The notes under the pieces are model-generated. The model saw only the letters and a list, made by a program, of their open reading frames with translations, was not told where the DNA came from and did no database searches. Below are positions 46,701 through 61,700 of a DNA stretch of 64,000 nucleotides, piece after piece. Every line of letters begins with the position of its first letter. Within the stretch, counting starts at the first letter, position 1. The DNA lies in NCBI RefSeq assembly GCF_000699445.3, contig NC_067195.1, forward strand, positions 85,880,569-85,944,568. The letters are read 5' to 3'. The stretch comes from Schistosoma haematobium (Eukaryota > Platyhelminthes > Trematoda > Strigeidida > Schistosomatidae). Position numbers and translations under genes: made by a program.

Positions 46701-49700
46701 CTAAAAACGCTCAACAATAGGTAGTTGAAAAAGCGGTGAGATTGTTTTTTTTTATGGACTTTTGTCCTCGTAGCCAAATGGTTTGGCTGTGGAGCTTTCG
46801 TCGTTATTCTGAACGCCATCGTCCGCACAAACTTCAGATTGAAATGAAGTGTTCGAATTTCTCTACACATGGCTCACAACTTGTCCCGTAGACCTCGATG
46901 TTGATTGGTTCCTGTTAACTCTTAACCTATCATTGTCTACTTCGTTTTGACTGTATCTTCTATTGATTTAATATTTGATCCTATATTTGTCCATACTTTA
47001 TCAACCAATCAGAAAAAAATCATGGACAAATATAGGACCACAAATAAAATCAACGGGAGATACAGTGAAAATGAAGAAGTAAACAATGGTAGGGTAAAGG
47101 TTAACAATAACCAATCAACATAGAGGTCTACGGGACAAGTTGTGAGCCATATGTGGAGAAATTCGAACGCTTCACTTCAACCTGAAGTTTGTGATGATTA
47201 TGTAGTTCAGAATAAAGATGGAAGCTCCGCGACCGGATCACCTAGTCCATAGAACAAAACTCCACTAAACTCATCCACCTGAGCTTCAAATCTCCACTTG
47301 TTTTCTTTCCAAGCCATAAATTTTGGTATTGTAGGACACCCAAAAACAGTAGAGAAGATGGTTGTCTAATCAATAAATACATAAACTAAGATGTATGTTG
47401 TAGGCCATAAATTAGTTAAGCACACAACCAAGATACTTATATGGGAAACACTATAAATTGCAATGAAGTCTCCTTTGTCTTAGGTTCCGAATCATCTGAA
47501 AACTCGAACTTTTAGGTTATATAATCTAAAAGACCCCAACAAAGCAGTCATCATGGACTGGCAGATTCGTCTTTACATAGCTATCCTTCATCCCTCGATA
47601 CTTTTTCATAATCCGACCACCTTTTTTCACACAGTCCCAGCTTTAGCAGATAATTTTCACCCTAGGAGCCATTGATAACAATTGTAAAGTGTATTCAGGC
47701 TGCTAAAGCTGAGGTTTGAAGTTGGTGACACTAGTTGAATGTGTTCACCATGGATTCCATCGATTAGCAAAAAGATCATAAACAGGATAGTATGCAGTTC
47801 TGCATTTAAAGTCATCTTACTGATCTCACTGGTCAAATGTATGGCACTTTCAAATGTGTTATAAAGAAGTTTTGTTGGGTTTATATTTAAAAACGCCACA
47901 ATTTTTACGTTTTATCATTACCTACAGTCGAACATCGTAGTAAAATCTAAACTCCCATTGTTCCATAATCAATGAACCTATCTGTTCAGTATCCGTTCTT
48001 AATAATTTTGGATATGTGAAACATTTTCGTCTTGAACTTATAGTACTATTAATATCAAACTGTATAATAATGTAATTTTTTGTAGGTTTGCCCAGGTCAA
48101 GTCGGTGCATTTTACTTTGGTGATGAAATAAATGGTCATGTTTTAAGTTATAATTTCCCTTTGAATGATTCACGTGCGCGTGGTAATCAAAGTCGTTTCA
48201 GTATTTTGGTGTTATCATGGGATAAGATATACCTACTAAATATATGGTCATTTTTGGTAAGCCCGATAGTTATTTTGTTTCTCAATGAATTTCCTCTTTC
48301 TAATTATCAAATTGTAACATTTAATAAGGTTGGATAGTGACTAGCATTAGAATCGAGAACATGCCTTTCTCTCTATTTGCTACTCGTCATATGGATATAC
48401 CTGAATCCCAATGTTATTCATAGTGAGACTTGAACTCAGTACATTTCGCCTCAAACGTCAATGCGTTTCCCACTGAGCTACTTACTAAGTCATTCATGTA
48501 ATTATGATTGGCTAGTTAATTTGATTTTCTGACTTTTGATACTATCAAATATCTTAATTGATATTTTTCAGAGTCAAACTTAATAGTGCTGCATTTTGCT
48601 GGACAACTTATATTATTAATGGAAAAAGATTTAAATTATCATATGACAAATTATATCAAGGCTATCTTCATAGGATGCAAATATGGCGATTACGACTGAT
48701 AAAAATTAAACCGTTTATATCAATAACTGGATAGACTGTGAGGCGGCCAAACCAAAACATGTCACAAGTCCATGAAGTCACTGACAAGTGGACTGAGTCA
48801 TGTTGGTAGGTGTAGACTACCTGGTTGGGGACCACGAGATGATAGCAACCAATGGTTAGAGACCCTGAATGACATGGCTCAAAATCGTTTGCAATGGCGC
48901 AGGTGCATCCACTCTTTGTGTTCTCCCAAATTCTAATCTTCTGAATTCTTCATGTCCCTTTTTTCCTCTTTCCAAATTTATTTCACTGGATTATACTCTT
49001 TAAATAACATCTCCAAACCCTAAATTTCCCGATTACTGCTTATACTCTTGCTACCTCTACCACTACGGGATTTGAATCGACAACTGCATCTCTGTGCTAA
49101 TGTGGTGTGGCAACTCGAACTGATGTACGTACGTACGAAGTTCTACGTTGTTACTGACTGACTGACTGACTGACTGACTGGATATTCCACATGTTCCACA
49201 TGTTTATCTTCCCTATACAATTGATGTGACTTCCCTACCTTAACTAACCATCGCGATAATTTCTTTCCCTAGTGTTGTAATGTGAGTTGTTGAAACTTGG
49301 TTTATGATGTACATTTGTTCCAGGTTCTCACTGTCTACAACTAACCTACTAAGATTCACAGCTCTGTTGACTGACTTGCTTTTATTCCCTAAAGTTCTAC
49401 TTATAATTTCAACGTATCCGGTCCTGTATCTCAATGATTATTATTGATTAGTACTTGTAATCCACCACCAGCAATCATGTCTCATAGATACAGTATTTTA
49501 CTTACCATTCGAACACATATTTCCGTGTGAAGTGACTCATTCAACAAACAAATTATTTTTGAAGAGAGAACAAAAAACGAAGATTGATGTAAAGTAATGA
49601 TCATGATCTCAATCAAAAACTTAATAATCTCCACAACCCCTATACTAGTAATGTGAATTTATTTTATTTCTCTCGGTTCTCATCATCTGCTCACAGCCTC

Positions 49701-52700
49701 TAAAATTTTAAGATCAAAGTTATCACAGAAATTGACATACAGATGAATGTGTATCATGATGTAACGAAGATTCCGATTGAGTTAATAAGATCTTAAAAAT
49801 ATTTTTGTTTCAGGGACAAAAGGAATTTTTGTTTTTTCTTTCTTTAAGATAATAGACGCTCCCGAATGCCTTGGTACGGCTGAGAGCGGGGAGAATCAGC
49901 TCTCCCTCTCGAAATGTTTTCACATGACCACGTGCATACAACCACTGCCAGGGAAATCCTACTCACTGCCTTCTCGCGACGCGGGTGTTACCTACGAAGT
50001 TGAGAGGACGAAAAGCGAATGTCCGTCGCCTTTACCGGGTTGATGGACACGGAGAGTTCACTTAAGCGAGTCGAAAAATCCTGATTCCAAACCATTTCTT
50101 CATATGGGCTCCGGGATCCTGAGAGGAAAAATGCCGTATGAACCTATTATTGGTCATCGGCTACCATTGGACTGCATCTTCTTACGTCGTTCCATTGCCT
50201 TGTGGATCAGACCTTTAGGTCAAAGGCTTGGGTTGTGACCTTCTAAGAAAACCACCTGTTTCAGTTTGGGCACACGAGCAGTATCCTAGCCCTCACACAA
50301 ATCGAATTATTTATGTGGCGCATATATATCTGGTGCCTTCTTGTACTTATGTTAATGTGCTTAGATAAATAAAATAAGATAATAAACAGAACTATGTAGG
50401 AAATAAATTTCTTTCTTGAGTTCATTTTCAACAGTGTACAAGTGCATATATATATGATAAATTATGGGTAAATGAATACTTATACACATTGATCAAAAGG
50501 AATATACGAAAATCATTTAAAAGTCTCTTCTTCACAGTCATCTAACTCTCATCTCCAGATCACTTTAACATCAGGCTCTAAACATCATAGGTACAATGCA
50601 ATCATTTATGAATGAACTGAAACATTCCACGAAGATCTCATGCCATTTTTAGGTGTCTCTATCGATTTGAAAATGTATTTCAAAGAGTATATCCTTAATA
50701 TGATTAAATCTAGGTCTCAAAATGATATGATTAAACTTAAATATATTCTACAATCAGCTATCATTCAGAGAAAATTTCCAGGTAAACCTTAAAAGTATAT
50801 GTACAATCGTTCATCGCTACAACTCACACCCATATAAACTCAAACGCTGTTTTCAGGTCCAAAATATTCTAATTATTCTGACAAGCATAGTCAAATTTGG
50901 AAATCTTATCAATTAAACAGATGATCTTGTTCCAACTTCTTTGGAATCACAACATTTTAACTCAACAATACTTAACTGTCCCTATCAGTTCATGAAAGCA
51001 TGACCAACAAATCAATGCTATTTAATTAAGTGACATATTCAATAGATAGAACTTAGTAAAGAGAACCGAGATATTTTATTAGTCCGTCCAGTTTGGGGAA
51101 CGTGTATGGTTCTACTCGATCGGCATAAATGCACAAATAAAATGGAAGATTTGTTATTTGATTTTAGTAACTTTTCGAAGCCAGGTAAAAAAAGATAAAG
51201 CAGAAATGATCAAAAAGCATATTACAGCGAAGTAACAGTGTTTGTTAATTGCTAATCATTTTTAAATACCTTCTTTAATTCCACATTGTCTCTGCTATCC
51301 ATTAAATGTATAGTGATCGGAATTGTGAATACTTTATTCCTTTTTGATGGAACTTTCTCTGAACTGAATGGGTTGATCATGGAGACTTCATCGTTATTCT
51401 GAACGATATCATCAGCACAAACAATCCATTTCTACCTGAATTTTGTGTTGATGATGTCGTCCAGAATAACGACGAAAGATCCACGACCAAACCATCCAGC
51501 TCAGAGAACGAAACTCCATCAAAATCCTAAACTTTCTCGAGTAACTTTACTATCAAGTTTTTTTTTTGTGTTTTATTTTGATTGGTTGGATCACAGATAT
51601 CGAATATATCACGTATGGTTTCTCGTCTACGTCTAGCAGCCAATCGTGTATACAATGATGAGACTTCAGATAATACAACTGCTGCTGTTGTCAATACAAT
51701 GACTCATTCAAATCCACAGAAGCCGATAGCTCCATTGAGAAGATGTGCTACACCTCCAGCTTCGTTAGCTCCTAATCTTTACAAACAGGCTATTGCAGCA
51801 GGTAATGCTGTTACGGCAGGATACGGTTTATACAGTAATGCAACATTAGGAAGAGAAACAAAACAGAAAAGAGCTACCGACTCAGATATGCGTTCACTGG
51901 CTGATTTAACAAAAGATGATCAAGTGTGTGTGTACATATATGTCATGTTTAAGTTTTTTTAATGTCATGGTGGTTGCACAGCTTTATTAGTTACAAATAG
52001 AAAAACGAAAGAGAAATGGTCTTCATCATGAACTACCCAAAAATTGTTGGGTCCCTGTCTGAAAAAAATAATATTTTAGAAGTTTTAGTGATTTCCATGG
52101 CAATAGATTGGAGATGTCAGATGTTATTACTGAGAATCGGCCGTAAAGGCGCAGATGTATTTACTTCCTATCTGTACTTGAACCTTGAGCTTCAAAATGA
52201 TCTTATACTTTTTATTTCGCGCATGCATTCATTCTTCTCAAATAATATTCCCCATGAGTAATGCTTTTTTTAGTTACCACTACCACTGATATTACTATTT
52301 ATGGTAATTTATTATTCACGTTGATAATTTCTTGTTTGTGTTGATGTCGCATGATAACTCGATCTGATATACATATTTTTCAAGTTCTATGCTCCTTACT
52401 CTTGAGGAGATCCAGAACATTCCTCGAAAAAAGCCCAGAGGGGTCCTGAAATGCTCGGAAACATTTCACCTTATCAGTATTGAATAGAAGTTTCTCAGAA
52501 ACATCTAGACAGTGAAGAGCCGCGCGTTACATTTCTGACCCTGCTACTGCGTTTAGTAGAGTTCCAGCATCTTCCAGAAGCCGAATGCCGTCTGTTCATA
52601 CACTCACCTTCGAGTAAAGCGTCCTTTTCATATTTTGCGTCTTTTCTATCGTGTAGAATTAACCTGGTGTTGTTAGAAGAGCTTAGGAAAACGATTCAGG

Positions 52701-55700
52701 CGTTCAATCATATTTGTCTTAATTACGTCTGTTACTCCTCTTGGAGGAGCATAGACCGCCCACCAGCACTCTCCATCCAACCCTGACAACTTAACCAACC
52801 GTATATTCCTGTATTGCTTATTATTATTATTTTCCAAAATTAAGTTGAATCATACAAACAAAAGTTCCGTTGTCTATGTTAATAATAGTTCTGGCACACA
52901 AAATGACTAACTTTCAGGGTTGAGGTACATGAATCTGAAATCAGTTACTATTGTACTGATTAGTTACCTTCATTAATACTGAATGTGAAAATCTGAAGAT
53001 TTTTCAAAATGTTGTAAAGTGCTACTTAATACAGTCTATTCTCAGAACAAAATACATGTATGTACATTTACGTATCTTCGTTTGTGTAACAACTAAATTT
53101 AATCAAATTCATTCGTAGATATTCTATCGTCTGCATGCTTGGTTCACATGGTTACTTCGTGCCGGTGGTCGTCGATGGAGTATAGTTCCTCCTGCTATTG
53201 CGCCTCCAGTTGATGAAGATTCAATTGTATCTCAGGAAGAATATGAAGCTTATATTTCAGCTGGTCTTGAATGTTTAACAACATCTAGTTCAAGAAATGC
53301 TGCTGCCGCTGCCAATGCTAACACTTTTAATTTGCCTGGTCATAAACTTGGTCATAGTATGAGTTGTATTAGTCAATCAAGTGGTTCTACAATATTATCA
53401 AAATCAATAAATCATTCAACAACCAATGGTACAAGAGATTCGATTGAAACAGATAATAAAAAATTATCGCTATATTTAAACAATATGTCAGTAGAAATGG
53501 CGAATTCCACGTGAGCATTCTCACTTTCTTGATATTTGTAAAAACACGTACTCCAGTAACAGTTTGTACATATAGCGACGTTGAGCGAAAATTGCAGTTT
53601 TGTGGTTAAAGTAGAGAGAAAGAGACAGAGGGAGTGGGCTAGTGATGAATATACCACCAAGTAGTCATCGATTCTTTTACTTGCCTTCAAGCCACACTTT
53701 TTCATTATATTGGTATATTTGTTGCCCAAACCGGAATAGATGAAACAGGGCTTTATATTTAGAATTCGGTAGCTTTGTGATTAGAGTTGTAATTGCGTAT
53801 ATACAAATTTGTCAGTTTACCGTTCTGTTAACTGAGCAACAATTTATAAACTGATTAGTAATATGGTGTTAGTTTTGTTGTGATCATAAATTGCTCACTT
53901 CTGAATTCGCTTTATTCTCCCGTTCAGATTTTGTTGACCTAGTGTAGATCGATGAGAATAACAAGGTTGTCTATAGTAATTACATATTGATCGACTACCT
54001 TTGATTCGATTTTTTAACATCGTAGTTTATTATGCCCTCCTTTTTTAATAGCTTAGTAACAATTAACCAAGATAACGGTCGTTCTATATCTCGAATAGAC
54101 TGAAGTAGTAGATGTGAACTATTAAATTTGAACTCTGGGTAAAAAGCAATGTGCTTACTGTGAAACGTGTACTTGATATTTAACCCGTGTGTTGTGACTT
54201 TAAACCCACCTAATTATCACGTGATTTATTCGCCAATCGAAATACAACTTATACAATTTAAGCACTATGCCAAACCAATGACGTTCGACCGGTATGAACA
54301 CCCGTGTCTTTATCGATCCTTCTCGTCTAGCAATGCCTGTTGAGTCTAGAACACCAATAACAGCTTCTACTATACAAATCATTTATTTCAAACATACTCG
54401 GTTTATATACCAGCCAAAAAGACCATATCATACCATAAATAATATAATAACAATTGTACAAGATCAAGCCAAAAAGTGGCTGTGGTTGTGAGAGACTTTA
54501 ATTGATAACCTGGGTATAAATCAAGAATAGTAGATCGTATAACAATAGTCGATAGGTCAAAATAAAGCTTATAATAAGAGAAATATGAATATATACATTA
54601 GTTCATTAATAGCCCTCATAAATTACCCATAATTTAATCTTCCGAATACTTCATATCCCTTTTTTTTCTCCAAATTTATTTCACCCTAATCTTTTCGATT
54701 ACTGCTTATACTTTTACTACCTCCACTACTATGGGATTTGAATCGACAATTGTATCTGTGTGCTAATGTGGTATGACAACTTGAACTGATGTACGTACGT
54801 ACATACGAAGTTCTACGTTGTTACTGACTGGCATAATTTAATCTTCGCTAGGATATAACCGTGATTGTAGGTGGACACTACTAAAGAGCCCGGAACAGGA
54901 TGAAAGAGCTGTTTAATGCTCGGTCTTTTTCAATGGTTTCTTAATTGATATTAATTCTTAATGAAAGCTAACTTCACATTGAACTAATCCGCGTAGTTTA
55001 CTCACTTAAATCCTTGAGTTTGACCCATATGCTTTTTGAGAACTTATAATGAAGGAAATTTGATGTCGACTAATTGAAATTATACTATCTAATGCTTTAT
55101 TAATATTCGTTACTCAAAATCTGACTTACAACCTAATCAGTGTAATGAAGTAAACTGTGCTAACACATTAGTTGCAAATAACCGATACTGGGGTCAGTAT
55201 GTGCACATGTGTTTAGATGAGAATTACATTGGGTTGTTCTGGAAAAATGAAAGCCTGAAAGCGTTATATGCGGACGAAACATAAATTAATAATAACCTCT
55301 AAAATCTATTTATGGACTAATATTATACATATTATTCTTATTGTATAACTATTGAGTAACTAGAATATGTATATTCATATTTCTCTTATTATAAGCTTTA
55401 TTTTGACCTATCGACTATTGTTATACGATCTACTATTCTTGATTTATACCCAGGTTATCAATTAAAGTCTCTCACAACCACAGCCACTTTTTGGCTTGAT
55501 CTTGTACAATTGTTATTATATTATTTATGGTATGATATGGTCTTTTTGGCTGGTATATAAACCGAGTATGTTTGAAATAAATGATTTGTATAGTAGAAGC
55601 TGTTATTGGTGTTCTAGACTCAACAGGCATTGCTAGACGAGAAGGATCGATAAAGACACGGGTGTTCATACCGGTCGAACGTCATTGGTTTGGCATAGTG

Positions 55701-58700
55701 CTTAAATTGTATAAGGCGTGTTCTGATTGGCGATCTTACTACGTGATATTTAATAGGCTACAAGACACGTCAATTAGCGACGGGGATTTTGCGAAAAAAA
55801 GAAAAAGTCATGACAAATAGTATCCATCTGAACTGTAGATTTTATCCTTCATATTGACATCATTTAGTTGAAAAACGGAAACACGAAATATCCATCAACA
55901 AATATTTATTTATTCCAGTAGTTATGGGGTTGGATTATTCTTGATTTCGTAACCTGTCTAAAAGATATAGTATATTACTAAGAGTTGCATCCGTATTTGT
56001 GCACTTAAATATTGACTTCTATACTTACACATTTCTTCTTCTCGTTTTCGACACTAGGTCTTTCATGATCTTGTCCAGACTATTTACTGTACTTGGTGTC
56101 AACCCATTTAGTCGATTAGTTCAGCATATAGCTGTTGGGAATCAATTGGTTGTACAATCATTAACCGAAGATATGCACTCTACACTGACATTGTCTGCAT
56201 TAGCTAAACTATTACCTAAAGGATGTATCAGACAGGTTTGTTCTGTGTATAGTCTGTTTTTGTTTTGTATGCGTTTCTATTCAATTTCGCATAAGGATAT
56301 AATGTAACTCACCTACCAACCAAGTATATGTTTATGTATGCGGAACCTTGAACCAAGGTGGTGTGTGTGTTGTTAACATGCATTACATTTGCCTAACCAC
56401 GGCAAGGTTGAAACCTGAAACTCATTTTATAAAAAGTGTTTCAACCATTCAACCATTGTATTCACATTCTGATATTTATTAATAGGTTGGATGATTAGTT
56501 AAAGAATATCCATTAGTGGACCGAGAATTCAAAACAAAACTTCACATAACAATTGAAATACTTTCCCATTTTATCTCTGTAGTGTAATTATTAACTCAAT
56601 ATGTATGTTTATGTGAAGTGGAGTGAATGAGTCCAACTTTGCATTATACAGTGAAGTTCACTCTTGAAAGGGAAATAAATCTTCTAAACTCCTAACTAAC
56701 TAAACTTGAACGTATTCTGAGTACCAGACATCGGTTTAACAACTGTCAATAAAAATACAGCAAAACAGACAAAAGTCGTTTTTTACTATACTTGACAGCT
56801 GTACTATCTATTTTACTGCATATTTTAGTATCCAGTAGACATCGGTGTCTCTATAATAGTATTGATTACTATTTTCAATATACATGTTGCGTTCTATAGT
56901 TGAACATCGTCTATGAGATTGAATCAATAAATCAAAGTTTGAATTATCAGTTCCTTACTAAGTATTCCGTTAAAATTCAAGATATTATCCATCTCATGTC
57001 TATGTTCAACTGACATTTTCAGTCTCCCCAAATGCCCTGGTCTAACCGATAGTGGGGAGAGTTAGCTCTCCCTTTCGAAATGCTCTCACATGGCCACGCG
57101 TATATAGCCATGGTCAGGAAAGTCTTACTCACTGCCTTCTAGCGGCATTACTGTTGTTTACGAAATTGAGAGGACAAAAACAGAATATCCGGCGCTTTAA
57201 CCGGGTTGGTAGACACGGAGAGTTCTCCTTGGGGATTTGGAAAACCCTGATTCCAAACTAATGGTGCACATGGACTCCAGTATTCTGAGGGAACAAATGG
57301 CATAGGGATCCACTGTTGGTCACCGGCTACCATGTTACTGCATCTCCTTACGATGCTCCACTGCATTGCGGATCAGATCTTTAGGTCAAAGGCTCAGGTT
57401 GTGGCCCTTTAAGAAAACCACCTACTCCGGTCTGGGCACCCAGGCAGTATCACAGCCCACATACAAATCAAGTAACTTGTGTGGCACATTTGTGTTCGAT
57501 GCGCCTTTGTACCAATATTTATGTGCTTAAATAAATAAATAAATAAATAAATAAATTTTCAGTATCTTTTCAACTGTCATTCGTATGTATTTATTTCTGG
57601 AAGTTTAACATAAATAAGTGTATTTATTAGCTACGTGAGGATAACAGGTTATGTCACTTTTATTATCTGAAACTTTTACACTTGCTACATCCGCGTATGA
57701 TGCATGAATGAAATAAACGGATTCTAAAACGAAAGTGATCACTGAATAAAATAGTAACCTGTTCACTTCTTTCAATCTTTATTCTTTTAGAAAAGAATAT
57801 CAATGGTGGGTCAGGCGTCAATATAAAGTTTCACGGACTAACTGGGCCGTTGTTTTATCCTTGTTTAAATGGTTATAGGAGCTTTGTACACGCAACTTTA
57901 CCAGTGCTCTTACCTATGACTTTCAAGCCTCTTGATGATTTATAATGTTTTTAAACCTTTCTGAATTATAACGGAATAATTCATACTTTCAACTACATTC
58001 TATTAATTCATGATTTATCATCACAATGATCTGATGCCATAGATGTTGTTATCCGTGTCATTCTAGATATGATAATGTGCTAATCGGGTATGGCAAATAG
58101 GATCAACTCATGTCTGTGCTAGTATCTCTATATTGACGTTTGTCTTTCTCTCTGTCTGTTTGAACCTCTCTTCAGTCATAAAACAACTAACCAGTGCTCC
58201 TTAGTTTTCAATTATTCTCCAGGTTTTTGCCAGTTTAGCGGTAATATCTCACTTTAGAAAATTTAATAAAAGGTTGAAATTCTCATTTTCACTCGTCAAT
58301 GATAATAATAGTAATGATTTTAATTGTAATAGTAATACTTCTCTTTTAAATGTTTTCTTTACTTTTCAAGGTAATAGCAAGTCATGAATATGTGGCACCA
58401 TTTCGTTGTAATCTTTTAAGTTTAACAAGTAATTTATTAATGTTAGAAGATGTAAATATGGCTAAAGATGTTCTTTATTTAGCTGTTTATCGTTGTGAAT
58501 GTAAATCATCATCGTCATCATCATCATCTTCATTAAATGAAACAACAATAATCTCTAATGAAAGTAGTGAAGTATCTTTTCTACAATCATATGTCAATTC
58601 TGTAAGTATTCCTATCTTGAACATGCATGCTTGAAATTAACCAAATGTTAAAGGGTTTTTTTGTTACTCAACTTTTAGCCACACTCTTCATATGAAATGA

Positions 58701-61700
58701 AATATTTCTTCGCCTTACTTGCTTTTACATGTATCAAAGTGTGTATGTGCATGTGTGTGTGTGAGAGAGAGAGAGTTAATAAGATAATTACCTAGCTACC
58801 TAAACAGTACCAGATAGAGTTGTATTCGAACTGAAGACTACTTGTTGGTTAAAAACCGAGTAATTTAACCACTAAACCATTACTTATTAAGCGTAGGTAT
58901 AAATAAAAAACTTTTTTTCTATATTCGTATTAAACAGTCTAAACATAAATATGATATTCCCCTATTCATGACTAACCCATCGTGCTGCATTATATGTATG
59001 TATGTATGACAGTAAGCTTAATTGTAGTTGAGTTGGTAAGCTTTCCTCAATATATAAGGCTACAATGTGTCAATGAATATTAAAACTGTTTATTATTGAC
59101 TTCTATCATAATGTGGGACTTCAATAGAAGTAAATATATATAACTCAGTAACTATGTAAAGTTTCATTTAATTAATTTCAATATGTTTTCAATATACTGA
59201 CGTTGATGTTATAAACGCCTAGCTGAACAATCTACAAGAAGTTAAATGAATGATATTGAGATGATTGAGAAGATTTATAGCTCAGATGGATGATTTTGAT
59301 GGAGTTTTGTTCTCTGAGCTAGATGGTTTGGTCGTAGAGCTTTCATCGTTATTGCGAACGACATCATTAACACAAACTTCATGTTGAAGTGAAGAGTTCG
59401 AATTTCTCCAATATATGACTCACATCTTATCCTGTAGACCTTGATGTTAATTGGTTCTTGTTAACTCAACCTATCTTCTTTTACTTCTTTATTTTTGATC
59501 CTATATTTGTCCATAATTTTTCTGATTGGCTTTTAAATTGGATCGATTTTAAATGTACTTGTTAATTGCTGATTGACCTTAGTATCAAGCTTCTGAAAAT
59601 TCCTAGAATTCCCTCTATCCAAGATGTCAACATTTTTCCAGTTGAATATGTGTCCACAGTGGATGGTATTTAAAAATTACCATATTTAACTTGGTTACAC
59701 TGAACCTAGTTACGGCTGTTACTTCCAATGGAGCATAGGCTGCCGAACAACATTCTCCAACTCACTCTGTCCTGAACCTTCCTATCTACTTCTATCCAAT
59801 TGCTGTTCATTCCTCTCATGTCCGTCTCCATTTCTTGGCGTAATGTGCTCTTTGATCCCCCTCTCCTCCTTTGGCCCTGAGGATTCCAAATAAGGGCTTT
59901 CCTCAATGTGTGTCCTATCCACTTCTAGCGCTTTCTCCAGATTTCTACTTCCGCTGGGATTTGGTTTGTTCTCCCCCACAGTAGGTTGTTTCTGATAGTG
60001 TCTGGCCAACCGATTTTGCGTAGACAACTGTTAATAAACACTTGTATCTTTTTGATGATGGCTTTCGTAGTTCTCCAGGTTTCCGCCCCATACAGTAGAA
60101 TTGTCTTGACATTTGTATTGAAAATTCTGACTTTGGTGTTGGTTGACAGTTGTTTTGAGTTCCAGATGTTCTTTAATTTTTAGATATATTGCTCTTATTT
60201 TACCGATCCGCTCCTTCACGTCCTCTGCCAAGATCCCCTCTGGGCTACTGCCAATCCCAAGCTTGGATAAAGGAGTAGGGTTGGGCATGGGGTTAGTGAT
60301 CCCATCCCGTAGAAAACTAACTCTCTAAAAAAACACTAACGGTTACACTGAAACGACGCATTAATTCTTTTTTATAAGATAATTGAATGTGAGAAAATGA
60401 TTATTAATATTATTATTATTATTATTATTACTATTATTGGAAACTCTATTATTTTACTTACCTAATTAGTAATTCCATAAATATTTAGGTAAATAAACGG
60501 TTTTTCTAACGTTTAATAGATATGAATATATCATGTAGTAAATATTTGATAAATCTTGCAGATTGAACGCTATATTCGTTTCCTAAGTTATTCTGTAACC
60601 CCCAACCTAGAACTATACAGCGACCTGAACACGAGAGAGAAAACGCAAAGTATGCGAGAAATACTTTACTCCAAGGTTCATTTTTGTACAGAAAATCACG
60701 GGTATTTATAGATGTTAACATTTGTTAAATCAACATCATATTTTGGCCAATCCGCTAAAAAAATATTATGCTACTGACCAATAGTAGCACGCCACGTTGA
60801 CATTCCAGAAAGCTTCATCATGCTCTGACTGGCTAGGACTCTTCAGCTCCTTTAAGGCCTCTGGAGGATCCGTTGCAGTTCTCGGAAAGCCGACTCAACA
60901 ATATTGATCTCTTATTTAAAGGAAAGTGTTATCTAGTAACCAATTATAAGTTTATTTTATAAGTTGATAAGCTTTAAGTTGATATATTTTGTGTAAAGCG
61001 TTAATATTATTATTATGTAACTAGTTACATCGATTTAAGTAAATTAGTGCAATGTAATCCTTGTCCATTGTTTGAATTATTATATAACGTTTTATGTTTA
61101 CAACAAGTGTAGTATATGTACAACTTTAATTTTTTAATTATATTTAACCTCCCCTCCACACTTATTTTCGTCACAGAACAACATATTAATTAGAAAGTTT
61201 CAATTAAGACTAGGTAATAATAGTATCAAACTGGATAATTGTACCGTAGTAGATTTGTGGACTGGTCAACAATGAACACCAAATACTGATATTTCAATAT
61301 TGAATGAGTCAGAAAATCAATCAACATACTAGAATTCAGAATTCATGAAATGATCTTAGTTAGACGACTTGGAAAAACTGGGAAACATTGTATAGTTGTG
61401 TTATAAATGCTCTCGTATGGTTGAGGGTAAGGAGACCTCCTCCCGCGTAGAAAGTCATATGGCTGCTACCAGGAGTATTGTTAATGAGAGTAAGAGGATG
61501 GAAGGCGGATTTCTGGTGCCTAAGCCGGGTCGTAGTTTGCAGAGGATCTACTCAGGGGAGTTAGAAAGCCCTGACATCAAACTAATGGTGGGCGTCTTCC
61601 TAAGTCCTAAAGGTTACCTGTTACCAAGGGATTATATTTCCTGACTCTGCTCTAACGCCTTATGGATTAGACCCTTTGGTGAAAGGTTCGTGGAATGGCT

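Noticed and set aside
48570..48700. Possible extra folliculin exon after TATTTTTCAG at 48572
   Set aside because: The sequence after the acceptor has stops in the required phase 0 and no match to folliculin, while exons 3 and 4 already join in phase and in alignment.
54294..54491. Identical 65-codon frames on opposite strands (also 55472-55669)
   Set aside because: The identity is due to the inverted repeat; the translation has no coding character and lies in an intron.
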